Notes under the pieces: model-generated
Databases searched by the model: none
Told to the model about the DNA's origin: nothing
Seen by the model: the letters and a program-made list of their open reading frames with translations, nothing else
Source of the DNA: Methylobacterium sp. J-077
Lineage (GTDB): Bacteria; Pseudomonadota; Alphaproteobacteria; Rhizobiales; Beijerinckiaceae
NCBI RefSeq assembly: GCF_022829365.1
Contig: NZ_JAKSYJ010000246.1
Span: 62,001 to 126,000, forward strand
Length of the DNA: 64,000 nt
Direction of reading: 5' to 3'
Shown here: piece by piece, positions 42,879-52,190 of the stretch
Position numbering within the stretch: position 1 is the first letter of the stretch
Layout of the letters: the number at the start of each line of letters is the position of its first letter
Translations under genes and position numbers: made by a program

Positions 42879-43691
42879 TCATGGCGCCGCGAGAGACGCC
42901 TTTCGCGCCCGCGACCGGTGTCGCGCGGCCGGGTCGGCGATGAGACCGGCAGCGTCCGCGAGCCCGGAGATGTAGCGGCCCGCCTCGCGGATATCCTGCC
43001 GGATCGCCGTGGCCGCCGCGTCAGCATCGCCGGTGCGCAGGGCCGACAGCGCGGCGGTATGCAGATCGCTGCCCTTCTCCTGCAGCACGTAGTCGGGAAT
43101 GACGTAGGTCAGGACCGGACCGCACCTCAGCCAGATATTCTCGATCAGCCCCTCCAAAATGGGCATGCGCGCCAGGGCGTAGAGCTCGAAGTGGAAGCGC
43201 CGGTGCAGGTCGAGATACGTGTCGAGGTTCTGGTCCCGGATGAGGGATTTCATCTCGGCGAGCAGATCGTCGAGGACGCCGAGCTCGCCCGGTGCGGCGC
43301 GTTCGGCCGCGCGGGCTGCGGCCCGACCCTCGAGGTCGCAGCGGATCGTCAGCAACTCGTCGAAGCGCTCCACGTCCATGCGCGGGACCACGGCGCCGCC
43401 GCCCTGGCCAGAGCTGCCGCGCTCGAGCACGTGCTCGGCGATCAGCCGATTGACCGCGTCGCGGACCGGCGTGAGGCTGATGCCGAGTTCGGCCGCCACC
43501 TCGCGCAGGAGGATCCGCTCACCCGGCCCGAACCGTCCGCCGAGCATGGCCGTTCGCAGTTCCGCGTAGGCCTGATCCCAGAGTGGCAGTCGCTCGACCT
43601 GTCTCAACGGCGTTTGCCCCCGCCCCTTAAGAAACCTGCCCTTCGCGGATCTAGAGGGATCAGCGAGAACGGGTTCGACCACGCTTGACAT
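42879..43691 (-). CDS. GntR-family regulator, FCD (FadR) type
   Basis: A 270-residue regulator. A winged HTH is seen at LRTAMLGGRFGPGERILLRE and LGISLTPVRDAVNRL; the C-terminal FCD helices include IRCDLEGRAAARAAERA, DLHRRFHFELYALARM (metal-type residues) and LHTAALSAL. Such regulators usually repress catabolic genes until a sugar acid binds. It is divergent from the Bug gene at 43742 with only 50 bases between, where GTTATAAC stands, so it likely controls the sugar-acid cluster. Confidence 0.86.
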   Translation of the reverse strand: MSSVVEPVLADPSRSAKGRFLKGRGQTPLRQVERLPLWDQAYAELRTAMLGGRFGPGERILLREVAAELGISLTPVRDAVNRLIAEHVLERGSSGQGGGAVVPRMDVERFDELLTIRCDLEGRAAARAAERAAPGELGVLDDLLAEMKSLIRDQNLDTYLDLHRRFHFELYALARMPILEGLIENIWLRCGPVLTYVIPDYVLQEKGSDLHTAALSALRTGDADAAATAIRQDIREAGRYISGLADAAGLIADPAARHRSRARKASLAAP

Positions 43692-43721
43692 CCTAGCCGA
43701 CTTCCATCGTTATAACAAACA
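43685..43721 (+). promoter_or_regulatory. candidate promoter and GntR operator
   Basis: TTGACA at 43685-43690 overlaps the GntR start on the other strand. The perfect palindrome GTTATAAC sits at 43709-43716, and the wider stretch TCGTT-N9-AACGA is also symmetrical (five-base arms). FCD regulators bind short GT-rich, AC-rich palindromes. The spacing from TTGACA to TATAAC is about 20, longer than ideal, so the -10/-35 assignment is weak while the palindrome is clear. Confidence 0.4.
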
Positions 43722-43741
43722 ACGAAGACGGGAGGAACGCC

Positions 43742-44707
43742 ATGCTGACCCGCCGCAGCCTCGTCGGAAGCCTCGCTCTGGGGGCTCTCGGCGCACGGAC
43801 CGCACTGGCGCAGTCGGGCTTCCCGGCGCGCGAGATCACCTTCGTGGTGCCCTGGAACGCGGGTGGCTCGAACGACATCCTGGCGCGCGGGCTGCAGCCG
43901 CTGCTCAAGGAGCGCGGCATCACGATCATCGTCGAGAACCAGCCCGGCGCGACCGGCGCGATCGGGATGCGGCGCGTGGCGACGGCGAACCCGGATGGCT
44001 ACACGCTCGGCATGGGGACGAGCTCGACGCTCGCCTACATGGCCGAGGGCAAGACGCCCCTCAAAAGCGGCCAGTTCACGCACATCGCCCGGGTCTCGAT
44101 CGACCCGCTGATGCTCCTCGTCCCCGGGTCGAGCCCCTACCAGACCCTCGACGATTTTCTCGCTCACATGAAGAAGAACCCGGGCAGCGTGTCGATCGGC
44201 ACGCCGGGCAACTACAACCTCAACCACATCTTCGCCGCGATGACCGCCCAGGCGGCGGGGGTCAATTACATCAACGCGCCGTACACGGGCGGGGCCAAGG
44301 TCATCACCGACCTCGCCGGCGGACAGATCCAGGCTGCGGTGCTCAAGCCCGCGGAGTCGCTCGGTCAATTGCAGCAGGGCCTCGTGCGCGCGCTCGGCGT
44401 GTTCGCCGACGCGCGCCTCCGGCAATTTCCCGACGTGCCGACCTTCAAGGAGCGTGGCTACGACGTGTTCCCGTTCGGCCCGGTCGAGCAGATGGCCTAC
44501 GTGGTCGCCCCCGCCAAGCTACCGCCGGAGGTCCGCGCCAGGCTGATCGACGGGTTTACCGCCGCGATCGGGGACCAGCGCTTCAAGGACTTCGCCGAGC
44601 GCAACGCCTTCCTGATCGCGCCGCTGACCGGCGACGCGCTGACCGCCGAAGTCGATCGGGTCGAGCAGTCGATCAAGGTCGTGGCCGAGAAGGTCTTCAA
44701 ATCCTGA
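43742..44707 (+). CDS. TTT (Bug/TctC) substrate-binding protein, sugar-acid cluster
   Basis: A 321-residue Bug protein. Leader TRRSLVGSLALGALGARTA, then ITFVVPWNAGGSNDILARGL, IVENQPGATGAIGMRRV, VSIGTPGNYNLNHIFAA and YINAPYTGGAKVI. The start has GGGAGGAA upstream. TctB and TctA for this system are at 49005-51004, after the catabolic genes. It is first in the transcript that faces the GntR gene. Confidence 0.87.
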   Translation: MLTRRSLVGSLALGALGARTALAQSGFPAREITFVVPWNAGGSNDILARGLQPLLKERGITIIVENQPGATGAIGMRRVATANPDGYTLGMGTSSTLAYMAEGKTPLKSGQFTHIARVSIDPLMLLVPGSSPYQTLDDFLAHMKKNPGSVSIGTPGNYNLNHIFAAMTAQAAGVNYINAPYTGGAKVITDLAGGQIQAAVLKPAESLGQLQQGLVRALGVFADARLRQFPDVPTFKERGYDVFPFGPVEQMAYVVAPAKLPPEVRARLIDGFTAAIGDQRFKDFAERNAFLIAPLTGDALTAEVDRVEQSIKVVAEKVFKS

Positions 44708-44763
44708 GCCGGCGCGCCGCACCAAGTCCTCGCATAATCTGATCAACGACCGGGACGGACACC

Positions 44764-45906
44764 GTGACCAAGATCAAGACCATCACCTGCCATGTCGTGA
44801 CCACGCCGATCAAACGGCCGTTCACCTCCTCGCGCGGCTGGCTGTACAGGACCCGCGGCACCTGCCTCGTGGAGATCGAGACCAGCGACGGGATCGTCGG
44901 CTGGGGCGAGTGCTACGGCCCGCCTGCGGTCGCCAAGGCGTTCATCGACACGCAGCTCGCGCCCCGGGTGATCGGTCAGGACCCGTTCGACGTCGAGGTC
45001 GTCTGGGAGGATCTCTACAATCGGATCAAGGATTACGGACCGAAGGGCATGTCGATCGCCGCGATCAGCGGCATCGACATCGCGCTGTGGGACATCATCG
45101 GCAAGAGCGTCGGCAAGCCGGTGCACAAGCTCATCGGCGGCGCCTTCCGCACCAGCGTCGACGCCTACGCGACCGGCCTGTACTTCACCGACATGGACCG
45201 CCTCGTCGAGGAGGCGGTCGAGGAGGCACGCGGCTACGTCGAGGCCGGCTTCAAGGCCGTGAAGATGAAGATCGGCCTCGGCTCGATCGAGCGCGACATC
45301 GCCCGCGTCGCGGCGGTTCGCGAGGCGGTCGGCCCGGACATCCGCCTCATGGTCGACGCTAATCACTCCCTGTCGGTGCCGACCGCCATCCGCATGGGGC
45401 GACGGCTCGAGGAACTCGGCATCGAGTGGTTCGAGGAGCCGATCTCGCCGGAGGACCTCGACGGCTACGTCGAGGTCACCCGCGCCCTCGACATCGCGGT
45501 GGCCGGCGGCGAGAACGAGTTCACCCGCTGGGGCTTCCGCGACGCGATCACGCGCAAGGCGATGGACATCGTCCAGCCGGACGTGTGCGCGGCCGGCGGC
45601 ATCACCGAGTGCAAGAAGATCGCCGCGATGGCGACGGCGCACGGCGTCGAGTGCGTGCCCCACGCCTGGGGCTCGGTGGTGGGATTGGCCGCGACCATCC
45701 ACTTCCTCGCCTCGATCCCCGATCAGCCGCCGTGCCTGTTCCCGGTCCCGCCGATGCTCGAGTTCGAGCAGGAGGAGAACCCCTTCCGGGATCACCTCGC
45801 CCTCGAGCCGATCCGGCAGGTCGACGGCAAGGTCGCGGTCCCCACCGCGCCGGGGCTCGGCGTGGAGGTCGACCGCGCCGTGATCGACCGCTACCGCGCC
45901 GCCTGA
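44764..45906 (+). CDS. enolase-superfamily (MR/MLE) protein, member 2
   Basis: A 380-residue protein with the classic MR subgroup residues: AVKMKIG (Lys 167, Lys 169), LMVDANH (Asp 198), WFEEPIS (Glu 224), AGGENEF (Glu 250), Asp 273 and the His 300 region (CVPHAWG). These suit acid-sugar dehydratases or racemases. GTG start. It is followed after 11 bases by the FAH-family gene, and precedes the dehydrogenase. Confidence 0.88.
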   Translation: MTKIKTITCHVVTTPIKRPFTSSRGWLYRTRGTCLVEIETSDGIVGWGECYGPPAVAKAFIDTQLAPRVIGQDPFDVEVVWEDLYNRIKDYGPKGMSIAAISGIDIALWDIIGKSVGKPVHKLIGGAFRTSVDAYATGLYFTDMDRLVEEAVEEARGYVEAGFKAVKMKIGLGSIERDIARVAAVREAVGPDIRLMVDANHSLSVPTAIRMGRRLEELGIEWFEEPISPEDLDGYVEVTRALDIAVAGGENEFTRWGFRDAITRKAMDIVQPDVCAAGGITECKKIAAMATAHGVECVPHAWGSVVGLAATIHFLASIPDQPPCLFPVPPMLEFEQEENPFRDHLALEPIRQVDGKVAVPTAPGLGVEVDRAVIDRYRAA

Positions 45907-45917
45907 GGTACGACGCG

Positions 45918-46814
45918 ATGCGCTTCGTTACCTTCACGAGCGACGGCGCGGAGCGGGCGGGCATCCTGATCGGCGACGCCAGCGGGCCGGACGACACGAT
46001 CGTCGACCTCGCCCACCCCGCGATGCAGTCCGCACTCGCCGGCTACGCCCCGCAGGTCCTCGACTTGATCCGCGCCGGCCTTGCGGACGCCGCAGCCCGC
46101 CTACGCGATCACGCCATCCCCGCGGCGGCGCGATTGCCGCTCCGTTCGGTGCGCCTGCTCGCCCCGCTGCCCACGCCGGGCCGGATCTTCGGGATCGCTC
46201 ATAACTACGTCGACGCGCTGGCCGAGCGCGGCGCCCCCCACCCGACCGAGCCGTTCCTGTTCATGAAGGAGCCGTGGACGGTGATCGGCCCAGGCGAGCC
46301 TGTGGTGCTTCCGCCGGGCATCGGTGGCTGCACCTACGAGGCCGAGATCGCCGCCGTGATCGGCAGCCGGGCCGATGGGGTACGCGCGGAGGAGGCCCTC
46401 AGCCATGTCTGTGCCTACGGCGTGTTCAACGACGTGAGCGCCAGTGAGCTGATCCGCCGCGAAGGCTTTGGACCAGGCAAGAACGTCGCGACCTTCGGCC
46501 CGTTCGGCCCCTACCTCGCGACCAGTGACGAGGTACCCGACCCACAGGTGCTGCGGATCGGGCTGTCGATCGATGGAGTAAGCCTGCAAGACTCCAGCAC
46601 GGCCCGGATGCTGTTCTCGGTGGCCGACCTCGTCGCCCACCTGTCGCGGCAGACTATGCTCGAGCCGGGCGACGTCATCGCCACCGGCACGCCGGCGGGG
46701 ATCGCGGCTTTGCGCCAGCCGCCGGCCTGGATCCGGCCCGGCACGACGATGACTGCTTGGGTCGAGGGGCTCGGCGCCCTGATCAGCACGGTCGTCGCGG
46801 GGGAAGGTCCATGA
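45918..46814 (+). CDS. fumarylacetoacetate hydrolase-family protein
   Basis: A 298-residue FAH-family protein. Metal ligands are in CTYEAEIAAVIG and FNDVSASEL; the C-terminal signature is LEPGDVIATGTPAGIA. Members cleave C-C bonds of beta-diketones, hydrate or decarboxylate 2-keto acids, or dehydrate 2-keto-3-deoxy sugar acids. In this cluster a role on a keto-deoxy product of the enolase-superfamily enzymes is reasonable. Stop overlaps the next start (ATGA). Confidence 0.86.
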   Translation: MRFVTFTSDGAERAGILIGDASGPDDTIVDLAHPAMQSALAGYAPQVLDLIRAGLADAAARLRDHAIPAAARLPLRSVRLLAPLPTPGRIFGIAHNYVDALAERGAPHPTEPFLFMKEPWTVIGPGEPVVLPPGIGGCTYEAEIAAVIGSRADGVRAEEALSHVCAYGVFNDVSASELIRREGFGPGKNVATFGPFGPYLATSDEVPDPQVLRIGLSIDGVSLQDSSTARMLFSVADLVAHLSRQTMLEPGDVIATGTPAGIAALRQPPAWIRPGTTMTAWVEGLGALISTVVAGEGP

Positions 46815-47773
46815 GCGAACGCCCCGTTGTCCTGTTGACCAACCCGATCCATCCGGATGCCGAGGCGATGCTGGCGGCCCATGCCCGCCCCGTAACCGCG
46901 CCTGATCCGAGTCCCGAGACCCTGCGGGCGTTGGTCGCGCAGGCCGAGGGCCTCGTGGTGCGGGTCAAGCTCCCGGACGACATCCTCGAGGGCGCGTCGC
47001 GGCTGCGCGGCATCGTCCGCCACGGCGTCGGCCTCGATATGATCCCCGTCGCGGCGGCGACCGCGCGGGGCATTCCCGTCGCCAACCTGCCCGGCAGCAA
47101 CACGCAGGCGGTGGCCGAGTACGTCTTCGCGTCGCTCTTCCACCTGCGCCGCCAGGTCTGGCAGCTCGACGGCGGCCTGCGCACCGCTGGATGGGGCGCA
47201 GTGCGGCCGATCGCCGACGGCCTCTCCGAGATCGGCGGCAGCACCCTCGGGGTGCTCGGCCTCGGCGAGATCGGCGGGCGCGTCGCGAGGATTGCTCATC
47301 ATGGCTTCGGCATGCGCGTGCTCGGGGCTTCCCGCAGCGGCGCGACGCTCGGCGGTCTCGTCGAGGCGGTCGACCTGGAAGCCCTGTTCGCGCGGAGCGA
47401 CGCCGTGGTGGTAGCCTGTCCCCTCACCGACGCGACGCGCGGCCTCGTCAATGCGGCGCTGATCGGCCGGATGCGGCCTGGCGCCGTGCTCATCAACGTC
47501 GCCCGCGGGCCCGTGGTCGACGCCGCCGCGCTTGCTGTCGCCCTACACGCAGGCACGCTCGCCGGTGCAGCGCTCGACGTGTTCGACGTGCAGCCGCTGC
47601 CCTCCGATGACCCACTCCGCGCCTGTCCGAACCTACTGCTCACCCCGCATGTGGCCGGCATCACGCAGACCAGCTCACGCGCGATGAGCGTCGGCGCGGT
47701 CGAGGAGATGCTGCGTATCCTGCGCGGCGAGCGCCCGCGCAACCTCGTCAATCCCGAGATCCTGTCCGCCTGA
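46811..47773 (+). CDS. D-isomer 2-hydroxyacid dehydrogenase
   Basis: A 320-residue NAD-dependent dehydrogenase. Cofactor loop LGVLGLGEIGGRVAR, catalytic Arg region LINVARGPVVD, catalytic Glu region ALDVFDVQP and His in LTPHVAG. It resembles SerA/hydroxypyruvate-reductase-like proteins and would oxidise or reduce a 2-hydroxy acid. Co-translated with the FAH-family gene and followed by the third MR/MLE gene after 9 bases. Confidence 0.87.
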   Translation: MSERPVVLLTNPIHPDAEAMLAAHARPVTAPDPSPETLRALVAQAEGLVVRVKLPDDILEGASRLRGIVRHGVGLDMIPVAAATARGIPVANLPGSNTQAVAEYVFASLFHLRRQVWQLDGGLRTAGWGAVRPIADGLSEIGGSTLGVLGLGEIGGRVARIAHHGFGMRVLGASRSGATLGGLVEAVDLEALFARSDAVVVACPLTDATRGLVNAALIGRMRPGAVLINVARGPVVDAAALAVALHAGTLAGAALDVFDVQPLPSDDPLRACPNLLLTPHVAGITQTSSRAMSVGAVEEMLRILRGERPRNLVNPEILSA

Positions 47774-47782
47774 GGGAAGCCC

Positions 47783-48922
47783 ATGCGCATTACCCGCATC
47801 CAGTCCGTCCCGATCTCGTTCCGGGTGCCTGAGGGACAGAACGTTCGCCTCGGCATCGGGCGCGCGGTCAAACGCGACGCCGTGCTCGTGAAGGTCGAGA
47901 CCGACGAGGGGCTCGTCGGCTGGGGTGAGGCGCATCACGGTCGCTGCCCGGGCGCCATCGCCAAGCTCATCGACACGACGCTCGCCGAACTCGTCCTCGG
48001 CATGGATCCCCTCGACGTGAACGGTGTCTGGTCCCGGGTCTACCGGATGCAGCTCGCCAGCCACGGCATGGGCGCGGCCGCCGCGATGGCGCTGTCTGGC
48101 CTCGACATCGCCCTGTGGGATATCCGCGGCAAGGCGACGGGATGGCCGATCTACCGGCTGCTGGGGGGCGCATCCCGCGCGATGCCGGCCTACGCCGGGG
48201 GCATCTCGCTCGGCTGGCAGGAGCCGGCCTCACTGGCCGACGAGGCGCGCGCCCACGTCGCCGCCGGCTACCGGGCGGTGAAGCTGCGCGTCGGCGACAG
48301 CCCGCGGCGCGACATCGCCCGCGTCGAGGCGGTGCGTGAGGCGCTCGGCGCGGAAATCGAGATCCTGGTCGACGCCAACACCGGCTACTCAGTCGACGAC
48401 GTGCGTCGGGTGATGCCTGCCTTCGAGGCGGCGGGGGTCGCCTGGCTGGAGGAGCCGTTCCCGCCGCACGATACGTACAGCTACGGTGAGGCGGCACGAC
48501 TCGGTACGGTGCCGCTCGCGGCCGGCGAGAACCATTTTACCCGCTACGAGTTCGTGCAGGCCCTGCAGGCCGGCTATCTCGGCTTTGTCCAGCCTGACCT
48601 GTCGAAGACCGGCGGCATCACCGAGTCGATGCGGATCGCCGCGCTCGCCTCGGCCTGGAAGATCTCCGTCAACCCGCACACCTCGGCCACCGGCATCAAC
48701 ATGGTGGCGACGCTCCATCTGCTCGCGGCCGTCGACAACCCCGGCTACTTCGAGGGCGACGTGGCCAAGCACAATCCCTTCCGCGACGACGTAGTGGGGC
48801 TGCCCTACCGGCTCGACGATCGGGGTGAAGTGCGCCCACCGGACGGTCCCGGCCTAGGCGTCGAGGTCGATGAGCGCTTCCTTGCCGCCAATCCACTGAT
48901 CGAAGGCCCCTGCTACGTCTGA
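47783..48922 (+). CDS. enolase-superfamily (MR/MLE) protein, member 3
   Basis: A 379-residue protein: AVKLRVG (Lys 167, Arg 169), ILVDANT (Asp 197), WLEEPFP (Glu 223), AAGENHF (Glu 249), Asp 272 and His 299 in SVNPHTS. The second barrel basic residue is Arg, unlike member 2 (Lys) and member 1 (His), so the stereochemistry or substrate likely differs. It is the last enzyme before the transporter genes. Confidence 0.87.
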   Translation: MRITRIQSVPISFRVPEGQNVRLGIGRAVKRDAVLVKVETDEGLVGWGEAHHGRCPGAIAKLIDTTLAELVLGMDPLDVNGVWSRVYRMQLASHGMGAAAAMALSGLDIALWDIRGKATGWPIYRLLGGASRAMPAYAGGISLGWQEPASLADEARAHVAAGYRAVKLRVGDSPRRDIARVEAVREALGAEIEILVDANTGYSVDDVRRVMPAFEAAGVAWLEEPFPPHDTYSYGEAARLGTVPLAAGENHFTRYEFVQALQAGYLGFVQPDLSKTGGITESMRIAALASAWKISVNPHTSATGINMVATLHLLAAVDNPGYFEGDVAKHNPFRDDVVGLPYRLDDRGEVRPPDGPGLGVEVDERFLAANPLIEGPCYV

Positions 48923-48936
48923 TCCCTCTCGTATCA

Positions 48937-48963
48937 GACGGTCCCAGAACGCTCAGGACCGTC
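48937..48963 (+). terminator. hairpin between enzyme and transporter genes
   Basis: GACGGTCC, eleven-base loop, GGACCGTC: perfect eight-base stem 14 bases after the MR/MLE stop. It lacks a poly-U run; it may attenuate or stabilise the mRNA end so that transporter genes are expressed at a different level. Confidence 0.45.
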
Positions 48964-49004
48964 GCACAAGCAAGAACAGAAAAGCTGGGACGACGGAGGG
49001 ACGC

Positions 49005-49481
49005 GTGCTTCACTCGCTTCAACAGCACAGGGAGCGCTACGCCGGCGTCCTGATCGCGCTGATCGGCCTCGGCGCCATCGCGGAATCGGCGACCTACGGC
49101 CTCGGCACCCTCGCGGCGATCGGGCCGGGTGCTTTCCCCCTCGCCATGGGCGTCATCCTCGTGGTCTGCGGCCTTGGGATCGGGTTGTCGGAGGCGCAGA
49201 CCACTGACGCGCACGACCACGACCGCGTCGACCTCAGCCGACCCGAGTGGCGCGGCTGGGGCTGCATCATCGGCGGTATGCTCGCCTTTCTCCTGCTCGC
49301 TCGGACCGTCGGCCTGTTCCCGGCGACGTTCGCCTGCGTCTTCACTGCGGCGATGGGTGACCGCACGACGACGCTGCCCGGCGCCTGCATCCTCGCGACG
49401 GTGATCGCGGCGTTCGGCTGCGCCCTATTCTACTACGGCCTGCACATCCAGCTGCCGCCGTTCGTCTGGGGGATGTCATGA
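49005..49481 (+). CDS. tctB: TctB-family small transporter subunit, sugar-acid cluster
   Basis: A 158-residue protein with four hydrophobic helices: YAGVLIALIGLGAIAE, FPLAMGVILVVCGLGIGL, GCIIGGMLAFLLLART and ACILATVIAAFGCALFYY. GTG start with GGAGGG upstream. The TctA ATG overlaps its stop. The fit is by length, topology and position; sequence identity among TctB proteins is low. Confidence 0.8.
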   Translation: MLHSLQQHRERYAGVLIALIGLGAIAESATYGLGTLAAIGPGAFPLAMGVILVVCGLGIGLSEAQTTDAHDHDRVDLSRPEWRGWGCIIGGMLAFLLLARTVGLFPATFACVFTAAMGDRTTTLPGACILATVIAAFGCALFYYGLHIQLPPFVWGMS

Positions 49482-51004
49482 TCGGCACGGCACTCACCGA
49501 TCTCGCCCACGGATTCGGGGTCGCGCTCCAGCCGACCAACTTCCTGGCCTGCTTCGTCGGCGTCCTGCTCGGCAACATCGTCGGTGTACTGCCCGGTATG
49601 GGCGTGATGGCTGCGATCTCGATCCTGCTGCCACTCACCTTCGCGATGCCGCCGGTGGCCGCGATCCTGATGCTGTCCGGCATCTTCTACGGAGCTCAGT
49701 ACGGGGGCGCGATCTGCTCGATCCTGCTCAACCTGCCCTGCCATCCGCCGCACGCGGTGACTTGCCTCGACGGCTATCCTCTGACCCAGCAGGGCAAGGG
49801 CGGCACGGCGCTCGGCATCACGATGCTGGGCGGCTTCTTCGGCGCCTCGTTCGGCATCGTGATGATGATCTTCTTCGCGCCCCTTCTCGTGAGAGCGGCG
49901 CTGAAGTTCGGGCCCGCCGACGTGTGCTCGCTGATGCTGCTCGGACTGCTCGCCGGCTCGACGCTGGCCCGCGGCTCGGCAATGAAGGGCATCGCCATGA
50001 CGACGCTCGGCCTCCTGCTCGGCATCTTCGGCACCGACGTCACATCAGGCTATGAGCGTTTCACCTTCGGACTGCCCGAGCTCGCCGACGGAGTCGAGAT
50101 CGTCGCCCTCGCGCTCGGGCTGTTTGGCATCGCCGAGTTCCTCAAGAGCGTGAACAAGGTCGAGCCCCTGCGGGGCGGCGCGAGCGTGCGCCTGCGCGAC
50201 ATGCGGCCGAGCCGGGAGGATCTCAAACGCTCCGCAATGCCGATCTTGCGCGGCACGTTGATTGGCAGCCTGTGCTCGCTCATCCCGGGCACGGGCCCGA
50301 CCATCGCCTCGTTCGTCGCCTACGCGGCCGAGAAGAAGATCTCGCGCACGCCGGAGCGCTTCGGACGAGGCGCGATCGAGGGCGTGGCGGCGCCCGAGAC
50401 CGCGACGCACTCCTCGGTCCAGGGCGATTTCATCCCGACCATGAGCCTTGGCATCCCCGGCGACGCGGTGATGGCGCTGCTTCTGGCCGCCCTGACTATC
50501 CAGGGGATCACGCCGGGGCCGCTGCTGATCTCGCAGCACCCGGACATCTTCTGGGGCCTGATCGCAAGCTTCTGGGTCGGGAACATCTTGCTGATGGGGC
50601 TGAACATTCCCCTGATCGGCATCTGGGTGAAGCTGCTGACGATCCCCTACCGCTACCTCTACCCCAGCGCGCTGTTCTTCGTGTGCATCGGCGTTTACTC
50701 GACGAGCAGCAGTCTGTTCCAGGTCGGCGAGACGCTGGTGATCGGGATCTTCGGGTACCTGCTGCTGATCCTCGGCTTCCACCCGGCCCCGATCCTCCTC
50801 GGCTTCGTGCTCGGGCCGCGCTTCGAGGAGAATTTCAGGCGCGCCATGCTGCTCTCACAAGGCGACCTGACGGTGTTCGTGGAGCGTCCGATTAGCGCCG
50901 CCTTCCTCGCCGTCGCCGCCATCCTGATCCTCGGGCAGCTCTACGTGCGCTGGCGACGCAGGGGCGCGCTAGTGCCTGACGGCCCCGTCGTCATGGAAGG
51001 CTAA
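49478..51004 (+). CDS. tctA: TctA-family permease, sugar-acid cluster
   Basis: A 508-residue permease with about 12 helices. Signatures: NIVGVLPGMGVMAAISILLP, IFYGAQYGGAICSILLNLP, LCSLIPGTGPTIASFVAYA and LGFHPAPILLGFVLGP. It should move the acid captured by the Bug protein at 43742. It ends this cluster; downstream DNA is decayed. Confidence 0.9.
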   Translation: MIGTALTDLAHGFGVALQPTNFLACFVGVLLGNIVGVLPGMGVMAAISILLPLTFAMPPVAAILMLSGIFYGAQYGGAICSILLNLPCHPPHAVTCLDGYPLTQQGKGGTALGITMLGGFFGASFGIVMMIFFAPLLVRAALKFGPADVCSLMLLGLLAGSTLARGSAMKGIAMTTLGLLLGIFGTDVTSGYERFTFGLPELADGVEIVALALGLFGIAEFLKSVNKVEPLRGGASVRLRDMRPSREDLKRSAMPILRGTLIGSLCSLIPGTGPTIASFVAYAAEKKISRTPERFGRGAIEGVAAPETATHSSVQGDFIPTMSLGIPGDAVMALLLAALTIQGITPGPLLISQHPDIFWGLIASFWVGNILLMGLNIPLIGIWVKLLTIPYRYLYPSALFFVCIGVYSTSSSLFQVGETLVIGIFGYLLLILGFHPAPILLGFVLGPRFEENFRRAMLLSQGDLTVFVERPISAAFLAVAAILILGQLYVRWRRRGALVPDGPVVMEG

Positions 51005-52190
51005 AGCTTGGCCGAGCACGACCGCTGGGTCGAGAGAGTAACGCTGCCATTCGGGCCTTATAAGATCTCGATTTTACTTATCTGATGCTCGTCAGCTCAT
51101 GACTCTGAGCGCGACCGAGAAAACACGAGCACGAAGTACAGTAATCCTGGATGTGGACTAATTTACCGTTTCCGATTTGAAACGAATGGCAGCCACAATG
51201 GACCAAATGTGGGCTGCGTTGCTGTCTGTAAGTAAGCTAGGATATCGATTGAGACATGTGGCAATCTACGAGCGGTGGGTAGCGGATTGCGGTGGAGTAC
51301 TTTGCCGCTCTCCGTGTATCTGCGAAAAACGGACGAGGAGCCTCGGCAAGGCCCGCCTTTCTGCTTTCTGCTTCTGCATGGCGCGATTGGTCTGACCGAT
51401 GCCAAAGGCTACCGCCTGGCCGCGCGCACTCTGGCCGCGTCTGGCTACCATGTCGCCTTCGTGCACTACCTCGATCGGACGCAAGGCCGGTGCGGAGCCT
51501 AGGCTCGCTTGCGGCAGAACTTCTCGGTCGGGACAGAGACCGCCCGCGACGGAGTGCGATGGTCGGCTGCTCATGATGCTGGATCCAGTCCGCGGTCGCT
51601 GCTGAACGTCAAGCATCTTCCCATCCAGCGCCTCGCACTTAGCTCGATCTCACCCGAAGCGTCCGCTTCTGTCGTAGCAATCGCGTTCTTCTCTCGCCTG
51701 GTTTTGAGGGAGCCCGATGACCCGCTACGACTTGTTCTAGCTCCGTTTGTGCGCCCATACCGCCCTCTTGCGGTCCGAACGGTCACGATCGGGCGGATCG
51801 GCTCCCGATCGCGCGCTCGTCAAATGGTTCGTCGACAACGCCGGCCGCCTTGGCTGTGGCGTGAGCGCCGTGCCCCTCCCCTACCGCCGAGCGCGCTGCT
51901 CGCCCGATCCGCGTACGGCGGATCCGCCGCCGCGACGCCGGTATCGCGCGCCCTCAATCGCCTTCAAGAGGTGCTCGACGCACACGAGGCCGCGCTCGCC
52001 GCCCTCTCGCCTCGAGGAGATGGTCGTGACCGCGCACGGCCCGCCCCGCGTGCCCCTACCTGAAACCCCGCGAGGGGCGGCCCTGGAGCGCGCGTACGAT
52101 CAGCATTTGCGCCGCCCCGCCCCGACTCTGCGCGCTGCGCGGCCGCACTTTTATATCGAACGCGACCGCATCGCCACCGAGACCTGCCCC
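51005..52190. other. decayed stretch with a hydrolase fragment
   Basis: Apart from the truncated hydrolase at 51275-51502, I find no supported gene. Frames at 51509-52063 and 51747-52190 are open but Arg/Pro-rich and unlike known proteins. Base composition is locally less GC-rich around 51060-51270. Confidence 0.45.
51275..51502 (+). pseudogene. truncated dienelactone hydrolase-like fragment
   Basis: About 65 residues match the start of the small dienelactone hydrolase fold: LPLSVYLRKTDEEP, then PFCFLLLHGAIGLTDAKGYR, LAARTLAASGYHVAFVHYLD and RT, then a stop shortly after. The nucleophile Cys/Ser elbow and C-terminal half are missing, and the N terminus has no clean start. It is a gene remnant. 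Confidence 0.55.

Noticed and set aside
51509-52063. Plus-strand 184-codon frame
   Set aside because: Arg/Pro-rich with no known domain, lying between a gene fragment and the HTH gene; treated as non-coding.
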